This document shows positions 38,476-46,974 of a stretch of 64,000 nt of DNA, piece by piece; position 1 is the first letter of the stretch; each line of letters begins with the position of its first letter. A program made the position numbers and the translations under genes. Source of the DNA: Nonomuraea aridisoli (GTDB lineage: Bacteria > Actinomycetota > Actinomycetes > Streptosporangiales > Streptosporangiaceae); the NCBI RefSeq assembly GCF_003236395.1, contig NZ_POUD01000005.1, positions 1 to 64,000 on the forward strand. The letters run 5' to 3'. The notes under the pieces are model-generated. The model did no database searches. It saw nothing but the letters and a program-made list of their open reading frames with translations, and had not been told where the DNA came from.

Positions 38476-39599
38476 GTGGTCTCCAGCGGGATGCGGGCGT
38501 GCACGCGGAATCCTCCCTCCGGCCGGGGTCCGGTGGACAGCCGGCCGCCGCACAACGCCACCCGCTCGGCCATGCCGCCGAGCCCGAACCCGGGTGTCCC
38601 GCCGCTCTTCGGCAGCCCGTCGTCGACCACCTCGACCTCGACGGCCCCGGGCTCGTACGCCAGCCGCACGCTCGCCGTGGCGCCCTCCGCGTGTTTGCGC
38701 GTGTTGGTCAGCGCCTCCTGCACGATCCGGTAGACGGCGTGGTCCACGGCGGCGGGCAGCCGGACGGGCTCACCCGTGACGGTCAGGCCGGTGGGCAGCC
38801 CGGCCGACCTGGCCTCCTTGACCAGCTCGGGCAGCCGGTCCGCGCCGACCCCGGTGGCCGCGTCGGGCCCCTCGTTGCCGTCGGCGCGTAACACGTCGAG
38901 CAGGCGGCGCATCTCCGTCATCGCCTGCCGGGCGGTCTGCTCGGCGCTCTCCAGCGCGTCCCTGGTGACCTGCTGACCGGGCGGCAGCGTCGCCCGCGCG
39001 CCGCCGACCAGCGCGTTGATCACGGTGATGTGGTGGGCGACCACGTCGTGCAGCTCCCTGGCGATGCGCCGCCGCTCGGCGCGCACGGCCGCGTCCGCGA
39101 CCTCCTGCCGGGTACGCTCGGCCAGCTCCGCCCTGAGCCGGACGATCACCCCGACGCCGACGGCGGCCGTCATGAACAGCAGGGCGCCCAGCCAGTTGCC
39201 CCGCCCGGGCCAGAAGTACTCCAGCGCCGCGGCGTAGACGACGAACCCCGCCAGCGCGCCCGCCATGGTCGTGCGGCCGCTCGTGTGCCGCCCCACGCTG
39301 TAGTACGCGATGACCGAGGGCAGGTTGTTGACCTGGACGAGGTGCGTGGCGAAGCCGGCGACGTCGAGCGCCGTCACCAGCGCGGCCGTCAGGAGCGGCC
39401 GGCGCCGCCGCATGAGGAGGAGCAGCGCGCCCAGCAGGTAGTGGGCCGCGCCGAGCGCCGTGCGCGTCTCACCCTGCACGATCATGGAGATCAGGCCGAT
39501 GAGCGCCGGGATGGAGATCACCGTCACCAGGGCGGCGTCGAGAACCGGGGGGCGTTGCAAGAAACGCACGATCTTCACGAATTTTCGTGCCACGCGCAC
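38472..39599 (-). CDS. Membrane-bound NarL-type sensor histidine kinase (DesK-like)
   Basis: A 375-residue kinase. The N-terminal half has about five membrane segments with short loops, no periplasmic sensor domain and a positively charged N-terminus. HisKA_3 follows with His184 in RRRIARELHDVVAHH, then HATPase_c (IVQEALTNTRKHAEG ... GFGLGGMAERVAL). This intramembrane-sensing layout fits detection of membrane stress or a cell-wall drug. GTG 39599 has TAGTGT (39607-39612 read in reverse) exactly 7 nt upstream, so it is likely leaderless. It is divergent from the AcuC-like gene. Confidence 0.9.
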   Translation of the reverse strand: MRVARKFVKIVRFLQRPPVLDAALVTVISIPALIGLISMIVQGETRTALGAAHYLLGALLLLMRRRRPLLTAALVTALDVAGFATHLVQVNNLPSVIAYYSVGRHTSGRTTMAGALAGFVVYAAALEYFWPGRGNWLGALLFMTAAVGVGVIVRLRAELAERTRQEVADAAVRAERRRIARELHDVVAHHITVINALVGGARATLPPGQQVTRDALESAEQTARQAMTEMRRLLDVLRADGNEGPDAATGVGADRLPELVKEARSAGLPTGLTVTGEPVRLPAAVDHAVYRIVQEALTNTRKHAEGATASVRLAYEPGAVEVEVVDDGLPKSGGTPGFGLGGMAERVALCGGRLSTGPRPEGGFRVHARIPLETT

Positions 39600-39731
39600 G
39601 TTCAGAACACTAAGTCATGAGATTTCGACATTGCGGGGAGTTTTCCGTGCGGTGAAAACCAGGGCTACAGCCGGGCGCACGCGCTGCGGTAACGTCGGCG
39701 CCAACGAGGGAGCGCACGCGGAGGGACGGGC

Positions 39732-40895
39732 ATGAGCCGTACGGCACAGGTGGTCTGGGACGACGCCCTCACCTCCTACAACTTCGGCCCCAGCCATCCG
39801 ATGGCCCCGGTGCGCGTCGAGCTGACCATGGCGCTCGCCCGCGAGCTGGGCGTGCTCGACAAGGTCGAGCTGGGCGGCTGCGTCCCCGCGACCGACGACG
39901 AGCTGGCCATGGTCCACCGCCCCGGCTACATCGAGGCCGTCAAGCGCGTGTCCGCCACCGGGCAGCCCGACCCTGGCGCCGGGCTCGGCACCATGGACAA
40001 CCCCGCGTTCAAGGGCGTCCACGAGGCGTCGGCACTGATCGCGGGCGCCTCGCTGGCCGCCGCCCGCGCGGTGTGGGAGGGCACGGCCGAGCACGCGGTC
40101 AACGTCGCCGGCGGCCTCCACCACGCCATGCCCGCCATGGCCAGCGGCTTCTGCGTCTACAACGACCCCGCCCTCGCCATCGCCTGGCTGCTGCGCCAGG
40201 GCGCCCGCCGGGTCGCGTACGTCGACGTCGACGTCCACCACGGCGACGGCGTGCAGGCGGCCTTCTACGACGACCCCCGGGTGCTGACGATCAGCCTGCA
40301 CGAGAGCCCGCGCACGCTCTTCCCCGGCACGGGGTTCCCCGAGGAGACCGGCGCCGACGGCACGGCGGTCAACGTCGCGCTCCCGGCCGGCTGCGGCGAC
40401 GCCGGCTGGCTGCGGGCCTTCCACGCGATCGTGCCGCCGCTGGTGCACGAGTTCGCGCCCGAGATCCTGGTGACCCAGCACGGCTGCGACAGCCACGCCC
40501 TCGACCCGCTGGCCAACCTGATGCTGAGCCTCGACGGCCAGCGCGCCGCGTACGCCGCCCTGCACCGCCTGGCCCACGAGGCGGCCGGCGGCCGGTGGAT
40601 CGCGGTCGGCGGCGGCGGTTACGAGCTCGTGCAGGTGGTGCCGCGGGCGTGGACGCACCTCATCGCGGAGGCCGCGGGACACCCCGTCGACCCCGCCACC
40701 CCGACCCCGCAGAGCTGGCGCCAGTTCGTACGCGACCGCACCGGCGAAACCGCGCCGCTCACCATGACAGACGGCAGAAACCCGGAATTCACCGACCTGT
40801 CCGGTGGTTATGACCCTGCGGACCCCATTGACCGTGCTGTCATGGCGACCCGGAATGCGGTGTTCCCCCTGCACGGCCTCGATCCCATGCCCTGA
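39732..40895 (+). CDS. AcuC-like histone deacetylase superfamily enzyme
   Basis: A 387-residue zinc amidohydrolase. Deacetylase signatures are complete: SHPMAPVRVELTMAL, GGLHHAMPAMASGFCVYND, DVDVHHGDGVQ (zinc ligands Asp/His), ISLHESPRTLFPGTGF, VTQHGCDSHALDP and VGGGGYEL. AcuC-type enzymes remove acetyl groups from acetyl-CoA synthetase and other proteins. GGAGGGACGG precedes ATG 39732, and a TAACGT -10 candidate lies at 39688-39693. The following 260-aa gene starts 17 nt later and is probably co-transcribed. Confidence 0.93.
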   Translation: MSRTAQVVWDDALTSYNFGPSHPMAPVRVELTMALARELGVLDKVELGGCVPATDDELAMVHRPGYIEAVKRVSATGQPDPGAGLGTMDNPAFKGVHEASALIAGASLAAARAVWEGTAEHAVNVAGGLHHAMPAMASGFCVYNDPALAIAWLLRQGARRVAYVDVDVHHGDGVQAAFYDDPRVLTISLHESPRTLFPGTGFPEETGADGTAVNVALPAGCGDAGWLRAFHAIVPPLVHEFAPEILVTQHGCDSHALDPLANLMLSLDGQRAAYAALHRLAHEAAGGRWIAVGGGGYELVQVVPRAWTHLIAEAAGHPVDPATPTPQSWRQFVRDRTGETAPLTMTDGRNPEFTDLSGGYDPADPIDRAVMATRNAVFPLHGLDPMP

Positions 40896-40911
40896 CCTGA
40901 GGAAAGATGCA

Positions 40912-41694
40912 GTGCTGAGCCGCGACGAACTCCGTGAGCACCTTGTCCGAAGCCGTATCGCCGGCGATGTCGCGACCTCCCGCGAGAACAACCTCGACCA
41001 CTACAGCTCGCTGGCCAACGGCGACCCCTACTACGCGCTCGGGCTGACGTTCGACCAGCCGTGGTCGTACCGCGACATCCTCGCGCTGATGGCCAAGTCG
41101 GCGGGTGTCGTCTCCGATCCCGGCCACCGTTCGGGCCAGGACACCATCGACCCCGACCTGACGATCGACGCGATCGACGCCATGGCCGAGCGGGTCGCCG
41201 GGGTCCTGTCGCGGCCCGCGCCGCGCGTCCTGCTGGCCACCGGCCACCCCACCGGCCTGCTGGCCGTCCACCTGCCGCTGGCCGCCCTGTGCCAGGCGAA
41301 CGGCGCCGTCCTGGTGACCCCCGCCGAGGGCTGGACGTACGCCGGCTCCGGGTTCGGGCGTCCGCGCCGGATCCGCTATCTGCAGGACGTCGCCATGCTC
41401 GACGACAAGGGCAACTTCGTGCACACCCACGACGCGGCCCCGATGCGCCACATGCTCGGAGAACTCGACGGCGACCTGCCCGACCTGGTGATCGCCGACC
41501 ACGGCTGGGCCGGAGCGGCCGGCGAGGCCGGCGTGCCGACGGTGGCCTTCGCCGACTCCAACGACCCGGGGCTCTTCGTGGGCGAGGCCGAGGGCAAAAT
41601 CGATGTGGTGGTCCCGCTCGACGACAATGTGTTGCCGCGCTATTACGCTCCGCTGACGGAGCGGCTCGTCACACAGGTCTCACGAGCCCTTTGA
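40912..41694 (+). CDS. Conserved actinobacterial protein, annotated in relatives as a phosphatase (260 aa)
   Basis: A soluble 260-residue protein (SRDELREHLVRSRIAGDVATSRENNL ... GDPYYALGLTFD ... RVLLATGHPTGLLAVHLPLAAL ... VIADHGWAGAAGEAGVPTVAFADSNDP ... VVPLDDNVLPRYYAPLT). The TGHPTG and IADHG segments are glycine/acid-rich loops like those of phosphoryl- or nucleotide-binding sites, but no recognised catalytic motif is complete. I recall homologues labelled phosphatase; treat that as weak. GTG 40912 has GAGGAAAG upstream. It follows the AcuC-like gene by 16 nt. Confidence 0.68.
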   Translation: MLSRDELREHLVRSRIAGDVATSRENNLDHYSSLANGDPYYALGLTFDQPWSYRDILALMAKSAGVVSDPGHRSGQDTIDPDLTIDAIDAMAERVAGVLSRPAPRVLLATGHPTGLLAVHLPLAALCQANGAVLVTPAEGWTYAGSGFGRPRRIRYLQDVAMLDDKGNFVHTHDAAPMRHMLGELDGDLPDLVIADHGWAGAAGEAGVPTVAFADSNDPGLFVGEAEGKIDVVVPLDDNVLPRYYAPLTERLVTQVSRAL

Positions 41695-42006
41695 GTCGAA
41701 TTCGGTCCTCCCGATACTGTCTTTTCGCGCCTGCATTCCAAGAGGCTCGCTGTCCCTTTGCCAACTTTTGACCGGTCTCCGGCGACTCTTATGTGTGGCA
41801 GCTTGGACAGTTCCAAGGTCCAAGTGAGGTGCTCGGCCTGGCTGCTGGCCAGCGATTTCGCTGGTTCGCCTGACAGTCGGCTCCGTGGACTGAGAAAATA
41901 GGGGGTTTGCGCACTCGGAGTCCCGACTTACGCTGACGGCAGTACACGTGCGTGAGCAATGGCACCAGTGGGGATAACCCGGAAACACGTGCGGAAGAGG
42001 CGTCCG
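41695..42006 (+). promoter_or_regulatory. Intergenic region: terminator hairpins and promoter for the small HTH gene
   Basis: This 312-nt gap holds no gene. CTTGGAC (41802-41808) pairs with GTCCAAG (41818-41824), and CCAGCG-ATTT-CGCTGG spans 41849-41864; both could end the upstream operon. TTGCGC (41907-41912) and TACGCT (41929-41934), 16 nt apart, form a plausible promoter. It would leave a leader of about 65 nt before the ATG at 42007. Confidence 0.5.
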
Positions 42007-42210
42007 ATGGGTGCAGGCGAAAGACCTCTCAGCGAGGTGAAGTTCCTGACCGTCGCGGAAGTGGCGACGGTCATGAGGGTGTCCAAGATGACGGTGTACC
42101 GGCTCGTCCACTCCGGCGAGCTGCCGGCCATCCGCGTCGGCCGCTCGTTCAGGGTCCCTGAGCAGGCGGTACACGACTATCTCCGGGAGGCCTACATCGA
42201 GGCAGGTTGA
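42007..42210 (+). CDS. Excisionase-type helix-turn-helix protein (BdtA/Rv0500A-like)
   Basis: A 67-residue MerR-like single HTH domain: FLTVAEVATVMRVSKMTVYR, then LVHSGELPAIRVGRSFRVPE and a helical tail. The sequence and its place before bS22 and the epimerase match mycobacterial Rv0500A and the Streptomyces protein I know as BdtA. The small size means DNA contact through one wing, likely as an oligomer, as seen for BldC-like proteins. The frame opens at 41959, but ATG 42007 has AGAGG at 6-nt spacing and removes a non-conserved basic stretch. Confidence 0.88.
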   Translation: MGAGERPLSEVKFLTVAEVATVMRVSKMTVYRLVHSGELPAIRVGRSFRVPEQAVHDYLREAYIEAG

Positions 42211-42254
42211 CGTAGCGGCACGTCAGACCGTGTCGTGAGTGCTGACGCGGGGAA

Positions 42255-42282
42255 GGCCCGGTCGCCGCGGCGCGTCCGGGCC
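42255..42282 (+). terminator. Hairpin after the small HTH gene
   Basis: GGCCCGG (42255-42261) pairs with CCGGGCC (42276-42282) over a GC-rich loop, 45 nt past the HTH stop and about 100 nt before the bS22 gene. The remaining gap before 42384 must hold the bS22 promoter; TAGTCT at 42318-42323 is a -10 candidate. Confidence 0.45.
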
Positions 42283-42383
42283 CTCACCCCCGGTGGGGCG
42301 ATCTACCATGGATCGCCGGTAGTCTGTGAGCCGGTGTGCGCTCGCACTCCGGTTCAGACTTGCTATCACCACCTGGGGGTCCC

Positions 42384-42482
42384 GTGGGCTCTGTGATCAA
42401 GAAGCGCCGCAAGCGGATGGCTAAGAAGAAGCACCGCAAGCTGCTCAAGAAGACGCGCATCCAGCGGCGTAACAAGAAGTAA
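42384..42482 (+). CDS. Ribosomal protein bS22 (AURKAIP1/COX24 domain), 32 aa
   Basis: GTG 42384 to TAA 42482 encodes 32 residues, almost all basic: [19 protein letters not shown], then [13 protein letters not shown]. This is nearly identical to the actinobacterial AURKAIP1/COX24-domain protein seen as bS22 in mycobacterial small ribosomal subunits. GGGGGT lies 3-8 nt upstream. It is too short for most ORF calls and easily missed. Its position between the HTH and epimerase genes is the same as in M. tuberculosis (Rv0500B). Confidence 0.92.
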   Translation: MGSVIKKRRKRMAKKKHRKLLKKTRIQRRNKK

Positions 42483-42505
42483 CCGACGCCAGCTGCGAGG
42501 CGCTG

Positions 42506-43501
42506 ATGACCCACACCGTGCTAGTCACCGGGGTCTCGCGCCACATAGGCGCCCGGGTGGCGAGTGTTCTGGCGGCAGATCCCGACATCACCCGTGTCAT
42601 CGGAGTGGACACCGTGCCGCCGCCCTCTCTCACGCGAGAAGGCGGCATCTCCCTCGGCGGAACGGAGTTCGTCCGGGTGGATCTGCGCAGCCCCGACATC
42701 GCCCAGGTGATCGCGGCCGCGGACATCGACACCGTTGTGCACATGAGTCTGGTCAGCGCTCCGTCGAGGAGCGGGGGCCGGGCGGCGATGAAAGAGCACA
42801 ACATCATCGGCACCATGCAGTTGCTCGGTGCCTGCCAGCGGTCGGCGACCGTGCGGCGCGTGGTGGTCCGCTCCACCACCGCCGTCTACGGCTCGTCACC
42901 GCGGGATCCCGCGGTCTTCACCGAAGACCTGGAGCCCCACGTCGGCGGTCCCGTCCACGGCTACGCCAAGGACGCGGCCGAGGTCGAGGGCTATGTCCGG
43001 GGTTTCGCGCGGCGCCGTCCCGACGTGACGGTGTCGTTGTTGCGCTTCGCCAACTTCATGGGTCCGGGCGTCGACTCGCCGCTGACGCGTTATTTCACCC
43101 AGCCGGTGCTGCCGACCGTGTTCGGCTTCGACCCGAGGCTGCAGTTCATCCATGAGGACGACGCGGTCGAGGTGTTGCGCCGGATGGCGACCGAGGATCA
43201 CCCCGGCACGTTCAACGTGGCCGGGGCAGGCGTGCTGCTGTTGTCGCAGTGCGCGCGGCGGGCGGGGCGGCCGTCGATGCCGCTGTTCTCCCCCGCCTTC
43301 AAGGCCCTGGGCAACGCCGTGCGCAGGCTGGGGCTGGTCGAGTACTCCCCCGAGCAGGTCAGGCTGATGAGCTACGGCCGCGTGGTCGACACCTCGCGGC
43401 TGGAGGCGGCGCTGGGGTGGAGGCCCAAGTTCTCCACCGGCGCGGCGTTCGACGAGTTCCTGCGTTCGCGGGGGCTGCGGCCGTTCGGAGGTTCGCGGTG
43501 A
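42506..43501 (+). CDS. NAD-dependent epimerase/dehydratase (GalE2/Rv0501-like)
   Basis: A 331-residue extended SDR. The N-terminal Rossmann motif is TVLVTGVSRHIGARVAS; VVHMSLVSAPS and the catalytic Ser/Thr, Tyr and Lys appear in VVVRSTTAVYGSS and HGYAKDAAEVE. RFANFMGPGVDSPLTRYF and QFIHEDDAVEVL lie further on. Gene order places it with mycobacterial Rv0501 (galE2), next to an acyltransferase. A sugar-nucleotide or lipid-linked substrate is likely but not shown. GAGG precedes ATG by 6 nt. Its stop overlaps the next start (TGATG). Confidence 0.88.
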   Translation: MTHTVLVTGVSRHIGARVASVLAADPDITRVIGVDTVPPPSLTREGGISLGGTEFVRVDLRSPDIAQVIAAADIDTVVHMSLVSAPSRSGGRAAMKEHNIIGTMQLLGACQRSATVRRVVVRSTTAVYGSSPRDPAVFTEDLEPHVGGPVHGYAKDAAEVEGYVRGFARRRPDVTVSLLRFANFMGPGVDSPLTRYFTQPVLPTVFGFDPRLQFIHEDDAVEVLRRMATEDHPGTFNVAGAGVLLLSQCARRAGRPSMPLFSPAFKALGNAVRRLGLVEYSPEQVRLMSYGRVVDTSRLEAALGWRPKFSTGAAFDEFLRSRGLRPFGGSR

Positions 43502-44403
43502 TGGGCGTTTCCGGGCACGGGGAGGACGGCCGGGTGATCCCGATCACCGCGGCGCCGTCGTACGCCGAGCCCGAGCCGCTGGCCAAGGCGCTGGCCTTCC
43601 TGCGCCGGCGGATCACCGGCGACTACGAGGTCGACGAGTTCGGCTACGACCCCGAGCTGACCGACAAGGTCGTGCTGGAGCTGATCAGGCCGATCTACCA
43701 CCACTGGTTCCGGGTCGAGTCGCTCGAGGTGAAGAACGTGCCCCAGGAGGGCGGCGCGCTCATCGTCGCCAACCACTCCGGCACGCTCCCGATCGACGCG
43801 CTGATGTTGCAGGTCGCGATGCACGACGAGGCCGGCCGGGCGCTGCGGCTGCTCGGCGCCGACCTGGTCTACCAGCTGCCGGTGCTCAGCCACGTCGCCC
43901 GCAAGACCGGCCACACGCTGGCCTGCCGCGAGGACGCCGACCGGCTGCTGCGCAAGGGCGAGATCGTCGGGGTGTTCCCCGAGGGCTTCAAGGGCGTCGG
44001 CAAGCCGTTCTCCGAGCGCTACAAGCTGCAGCGCTTCGGCCGGGGCGGCTTCGTGGCCTCGGCCATCCGCGCCGGGGTGCCGATCGTGCCCACCGCGATC
44101 GTCGGCGCCGAGGAGATCTACCCCAAGATCGGCGACCTGAAGTTCCTGGCCCGCACGCTCGGGCTGCCCTACGTGCCGATCACCCCGTTCTTCCCGCTGC
44201 TCGGGCCGCTCGGCCTGGTGCCGCTGCCGTCGAAGTGGCTGATCGAGTTCGGCGAGCCCATCCGTACCGACGAGTACGACCACGCGGCGGCCGACGACCC
44301 CATGCTGGTCTTCAACCTCACCGACCACGTCCGCGAGGCGATCCAGCAGCTGCTCAACGAGCTGCGGCTGCGCCGGGGCCACGCCTTCCCGCCGTTCTTC
44401 TGA
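43501..44403 (+). CDS. Phospholipid/glycerol acyltransferase-like protein (Rv0502-like)
   Basis: A 300-residue LPLAT-superfamily protein. The catalytic-type His is in VANHSGTLPIDALM, and the second block FPEGFKGVGKP matches the glycerol-phosphate-binding FPEG motif. FGRGGFVASAIRAGVPIVPTAIVGAEE follows. It has no clear membrane span but probably associates with the membrane, and likely transfers an acyl chain to a lipid or glycolipid acceptor. GTG 43498 is also possible; GGAGG fits either. It is coupled to the epimerase gene and followed by an ACCCGC/GCGGGT hairpin. Confidence 0.88.
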   Translation: MGVSGHGEDGRVIPITAAPSYAEPEPLAKALAFLRRRITGDYEVDEFGYDPELTDKVVLELIRPIYHHWFRVESLEVKNVPQEGGALIVANHSGTLPIDALMLQVAMHDEAGRALRLLGADLVYQLPVLSHVARKTGHTLACREDADRLLRKGEIVGVFPEGFKGVGKPFSERYKLQRFGRGGFVASAIRAGVPIVPTAIVGAEEIYPKIGDLKFLARTLGLPYVPITPFFPLLGPLGLVPLPSKWLIEFGEPIRTDEYDHAAADDPMLVFNLTDHVREAIQQLLNELRLRRGHAFPPFF

Positions 44404-44416
44404 GCGGCTCCCGTGA

Positions 44417-44431
44417 ACCCGCGAGGCGGGT
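44417..44431 (+). terminator. Short hairpin after acyltransferase gene
   Basis: ACCCGC-GAG-GCGGGT, a 6-bp GC stem with a 3-nt loop, 14 nt after the stop of the acyltransferase gene and 44 nt before the ECF sigma gene. Confidence 0.4.
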
Positions 44432-44474
44432 CGCGGCAAGACATGCGTGACCGATCCCCCACAGAAGGGCGGAG

Positions 44475-45053
44475 ATGATCACGCAACCCGCCGTCAGGGG
44501 TGCGGACTCCGAGCTCGTGAGCGCCTCGTGGACCGACCCCGAGGCGTTCGCCGAGCTCTTCGACCGCTACTCCGCCATGCTCTACCGCTACGTCTCCAAA
44601 CGCCTCGGCCCGGAACAGGCCGAGGACCTCGTCGGGGAGACGTTCCTGATCGCGTTCGCCCGCCGCAGGAGCTACGACCTGGCCTACGCCGACGCCCGCC
44701 CGTGGTTGTTCGGCATCCTCACCAAGCTCGTCTCGCGGCACCACCGCAAGGAGGCCGCCCGCTACCGCGCCCTGCTGCGCGCCCCCGTCGACTCCGCGGT
44801 GGAGTCGCCCGCCGACCGGGTGGCCGCCGGGGTGACCGCGCGTGCCGTGCGCGCGGAGCTGGCCGGCGCGCTGGCCGCGCTGCCCGCCAAGGACCGCGAC
44901 GTGCTGCTGCTGATCGCCTGGGGCGACCTCACGTACGAGGAGGTCGCGCAGGCGCTCGGCATCCCCGTGGGCACCGTGCGCTCCCGCCTCAACAGGGGCA
45001 GGCGGAAGGTACGGGCCGCGCTCGGCGACACCAACCCCATGGAGGAGGAGTGA
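44475..45053 (+). CDS. ECF-type RNA polymerase sigma factor
   Basis: A 192-residue sigma-70 group 4 protein. Region 2 (FAELFDRYSAMLYRYVSKRLGPEQAEDLVGETFLIAF) is at residues about 25-62, and region 4 with its HTH (LAALPAKDRDVLLLIAWGDLTYEEVAQALGIPVGTVRSRLNRGR) is at about 137-180. The following LCP gene, 2 nt downstream, begins with a short segment like those of proteins paired with such sigma factors, so it may act as the anti-sigma partner. The regulon is unknown. GAAGGG lies 5 nt before ATG. Confidence 0.92.
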   Translation: MITQPAVRGADSELVSASWTDPEAFAELFDRYSAMLYRYVSKRLGPEQAEDLVGETFLIAFARRRSYDLAYADARPWLFGILTKLVSRHHRKEAARYRALLRAPVDSAVESPADRVAAGVTARAVRAELAGALAALPAKDRDVLLLIAWGDLTYEEVAQALGIPVGTVRSRLNRGRRKVRAALGDTNPMEEE

Positions 45054-45055
45054 CG

Positions 45056-46060
45056 ATGGACGACCTGAAGCTGCTCCGCGACCTCGGGGCCGAGCTGGAG
45101 CACGAGCCGCCGGCGACGCTGGCCCGCCAGCGGCATCGCCTGTTCACCGGCCGCCGGCGGCGCAGGCCGGGGTGGTGGGCCGCCGGGCTGGTGGCCGTCG
45201 CGACGTCCGTCGCGGTCGCGGTGCCCGTCGTGCTCGTCGGCGACCGTCACGACCCGGACCGCACGATCGTCGCCGAGCCCGTGGACGTGAGCGGCACCCG
45301 CAACGTGCTCGTCGTCGGCTCGGACACGCGCGAGGGGGAGGGCAACGCGCAGTACGGGCCGGGGCAGGCCCGGGCCGGCGTCGGCGCGCGCTCCGACACC
45401 ATCATGATCGTCCACCTGCCGGCCGACCGGAGGACGGCGACCGCCGTCAGCGTTCCCCGGGACTCGATGGTGCGCATCCCGCGCTGCGGCTCCTCCCCGC
45501 CCCGCGTGGACATGATCAACTCGGCGTACGACAACGGCGGGGTCGCGTGCCTGCGGACGACGCTGGAGAAGCTCACGGGGCTGCGCCTGGACCACACGGT
45601 CGAGGTGGACTTCACGGGCTTCAAGGACATGGTGGACGCCCTGGGAGGGGTGACGGTCACGCTGCCCAGGCCGGTGGACGACAGGGCGTCGAAGCTGAGG
45701 CTGCCCGCGGGCAGGTCACATCTCGACGGCGAGCAAGCCCTCGGCTACGTCCGCCTGCGTCACTACGGCGACGGCTCGGACATCGCCCGCATCAAGCGGC
45801 AGCAGACGGTCGTGGTGGCGATGGTGCGCCAGGTGAAGAGCGCGCTCGGCGAGCCCGTCAAGCTGGAGGAACTGCTGAAGGAGGTTCGCGAGTCGGTGCG
45901 GACGGATCTCAGCATGGAGTCGATGTACCAGCTCGCCACGGAGTTGTCGGGGGCCAGGCTCGACGTGGCCTCGGTGCCGTGGATGCCGCATCCGGAGGAC
46001 AAGAACCGGATCGCCTGGAAACAGCCGGACGCGGACAAGCTGTTCGCCACACTGCGCTGA
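45056..46060 (+). CDS. LytR-CpsA-Psr (LCP) protein with sigma-linked N-terminus
   Basis: A 334-residue membrane protein. The first 32 residues (MDDLKLLRDLGAELEHEPPA ... RHRLF) are cytoplasmic and resemble the start of CU044_5270-type proteins encoded beside ECF sigma genes. One membrane helix follows (WWAAGLVAVATSVAVAVPVVLV), then an extracellular LCP domain: RNVLVVGSDTREGEG, RSDTIMIVHLPADRR, SVPRDSMVRIP, LRLDHTVEVDFTGFKDMVDALGG and YVRLRHYGDGSDIARIKRQQ. LCP enzymes attach glycopolymers to peptidoglycan. A dual role as anti-sigma factor is inferred from context only. Confidence 0.88.
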   Translation: MDDLKLLRDLGAELEHEPPATLARQRHRLFTGRRRRRPGWWAAGLVAVATSVAVAVPVVLVGDRHDPDRTIVAEPVDVSGTRNVLVVGSDTREGEGNAQYGPGQARAGVGARSDTIMIVHLPADRRTATAVSVPRDSMVRIPRCGSSPPRVDMINSAYDNGGVACLRTTLEKLTGLRLDHTVEVDFTGFKDMVDALGGVTVTLPRPVDDRASKLRLPAGRSHLDGEQALGYVRLRHYGDGSDIARIKRQQTVVVAMVRQVKSALGEPVKLEELLKEVRESVRTDLSMESMYQLATELSGARLDVASVPWMPHPEDKNRIAWKQPDADKLFATLR

Positions 46061-46083
46061 GCAGGGGGCGGTGCGGGCAGCGG

Positions 46084-46956
46084 TCAGCGGTCGCGGTAGT
46101 GGCGGCGCAGGGCGATGCCGGCCGCCACGCTGCCCGCCACGGCGCCCACGCCGGCCGCTATCGGCAACGCGGCCATCGTCGCCTTGCGGCCGGTGCGGAA
46201 GTCCTTGATCGGCCAGTCGTGCTTCCTGGCGTGTTCGCGCAGCTCGCTGTCGGGGTTGATGGCCACGGCGTGCCCCACCAGCGACAACATGGGCAGGTCG
46301 TTGGCGGAGTCGCTGTAGGCGGTGCAGCGGGTGAGGTCGAGGCCCTCGCGGCGGGCCAGCGCCCGCACCGCCTCGGCCTTGGCCGGCCCGTGGAGCAGGT
46401 CGCCGACCAGCCGCCCGGTGTAGACGCCGTTGCTGGTCTCGGCGACCGTGCCGAGCGCGCCGGTCAGGCCGAGCCGCTGGGCGATGACCCGGGCCAGCTC
46501 GATCGGCGTGGCGGTGACCAGCCAGACCCGCTGGCCGGCGTCGAGGTGGCTCTGCGCGAGCGCGCGCGTGCCGCCCCAGATGCGGTCGGCCATGACCTCG
46601 TCGTAGATCTCCTCGCCGAGGCGTACGACGTCGTCGACCTTGGTGCCGGCGACGAACGCCAGCGCGGTCTCCCTGGCCACGGCGATGTGCTCCGGGTTCT
46701 CGTTGCCGCGCAGCCGGAACACCGCCTGCCCGACCGCGAACTTGAACAGGTCGGACGAGGTGAACAGCCCGCGCGTGGCCAGCCCGCGGGCGAAGTGGTA
46801 GATCGACGCGCCGCGCATCATGGTGTTGTCGACGTCGAAGAAGGCCGCGGCGTCCAGGTCGGGCTCGACCGGGGCAACGGTGACCGCAGCCTGTGCCGCG
46901 GCCTCGCCTGCGACCTCCGGCTGCACTTCCTGTCGTCGTCGCATGAGCCGCCACAT
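46084..46956 (-). CDS. HAD-IB family phosphatase (SerB1/Rv0505c-like), membrane-tethered
   Basis: A 290-residue HAD hydrolase. The nucleophile motif [13 protein letters not shown] is near residue 40, motif II in VWLVTATP, and motif III/IV in [14 protein letters not shown]. This HAD-IB type includes phosphoserine- and lysophosphatidate-like phosphatases; Rv0505c in the same neighbourhood is annotated serB1. A C-terminal hydrophobic helix ([20 protein letters not shown]) suggests membrane anchoring, which argues for a lipid phosphate substrate. ATG 46956 has TAAGCT exactly 7 nt upstream, a leaderless pattern. Confidence 0.85.
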   Translation of the reverse strand: MWRLMRRRQEVQPEVAGEAAAQAAVTVAPVEPDLDAAAFFDVDNTMMRGASIYHFARGLATRGLFTSSDLFKFAVGQAVFRLRGNENPEHIAVARETALAFVAGTKVDDVVRLGEEIYDEVMADRIWGGTRALAQSHLDAGQRVWLVTATPIELARVIAQRLGLTGALGTVAETSNGVYTGRLVGDLLHGPAKAEAVRALARREGLDLTRCTAYSDSANDLPMLSLVGHAVAINPDSELREHARKHDWPIKDFRTGRKATMAALPIAAGVGAVAGSVAAGIALRRHYRDR

Positions 46957-46974
46957 GCGGTTCAGCTTAACTTC

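Noticed and set aside
44447..45055. Long frame fused to the LCP protein
   Set aside because: The first 203 codons are the out-of-frame shadow of the ECF sigma gene; the LCP protein starts at 45056 after GGAGGAGGAG.
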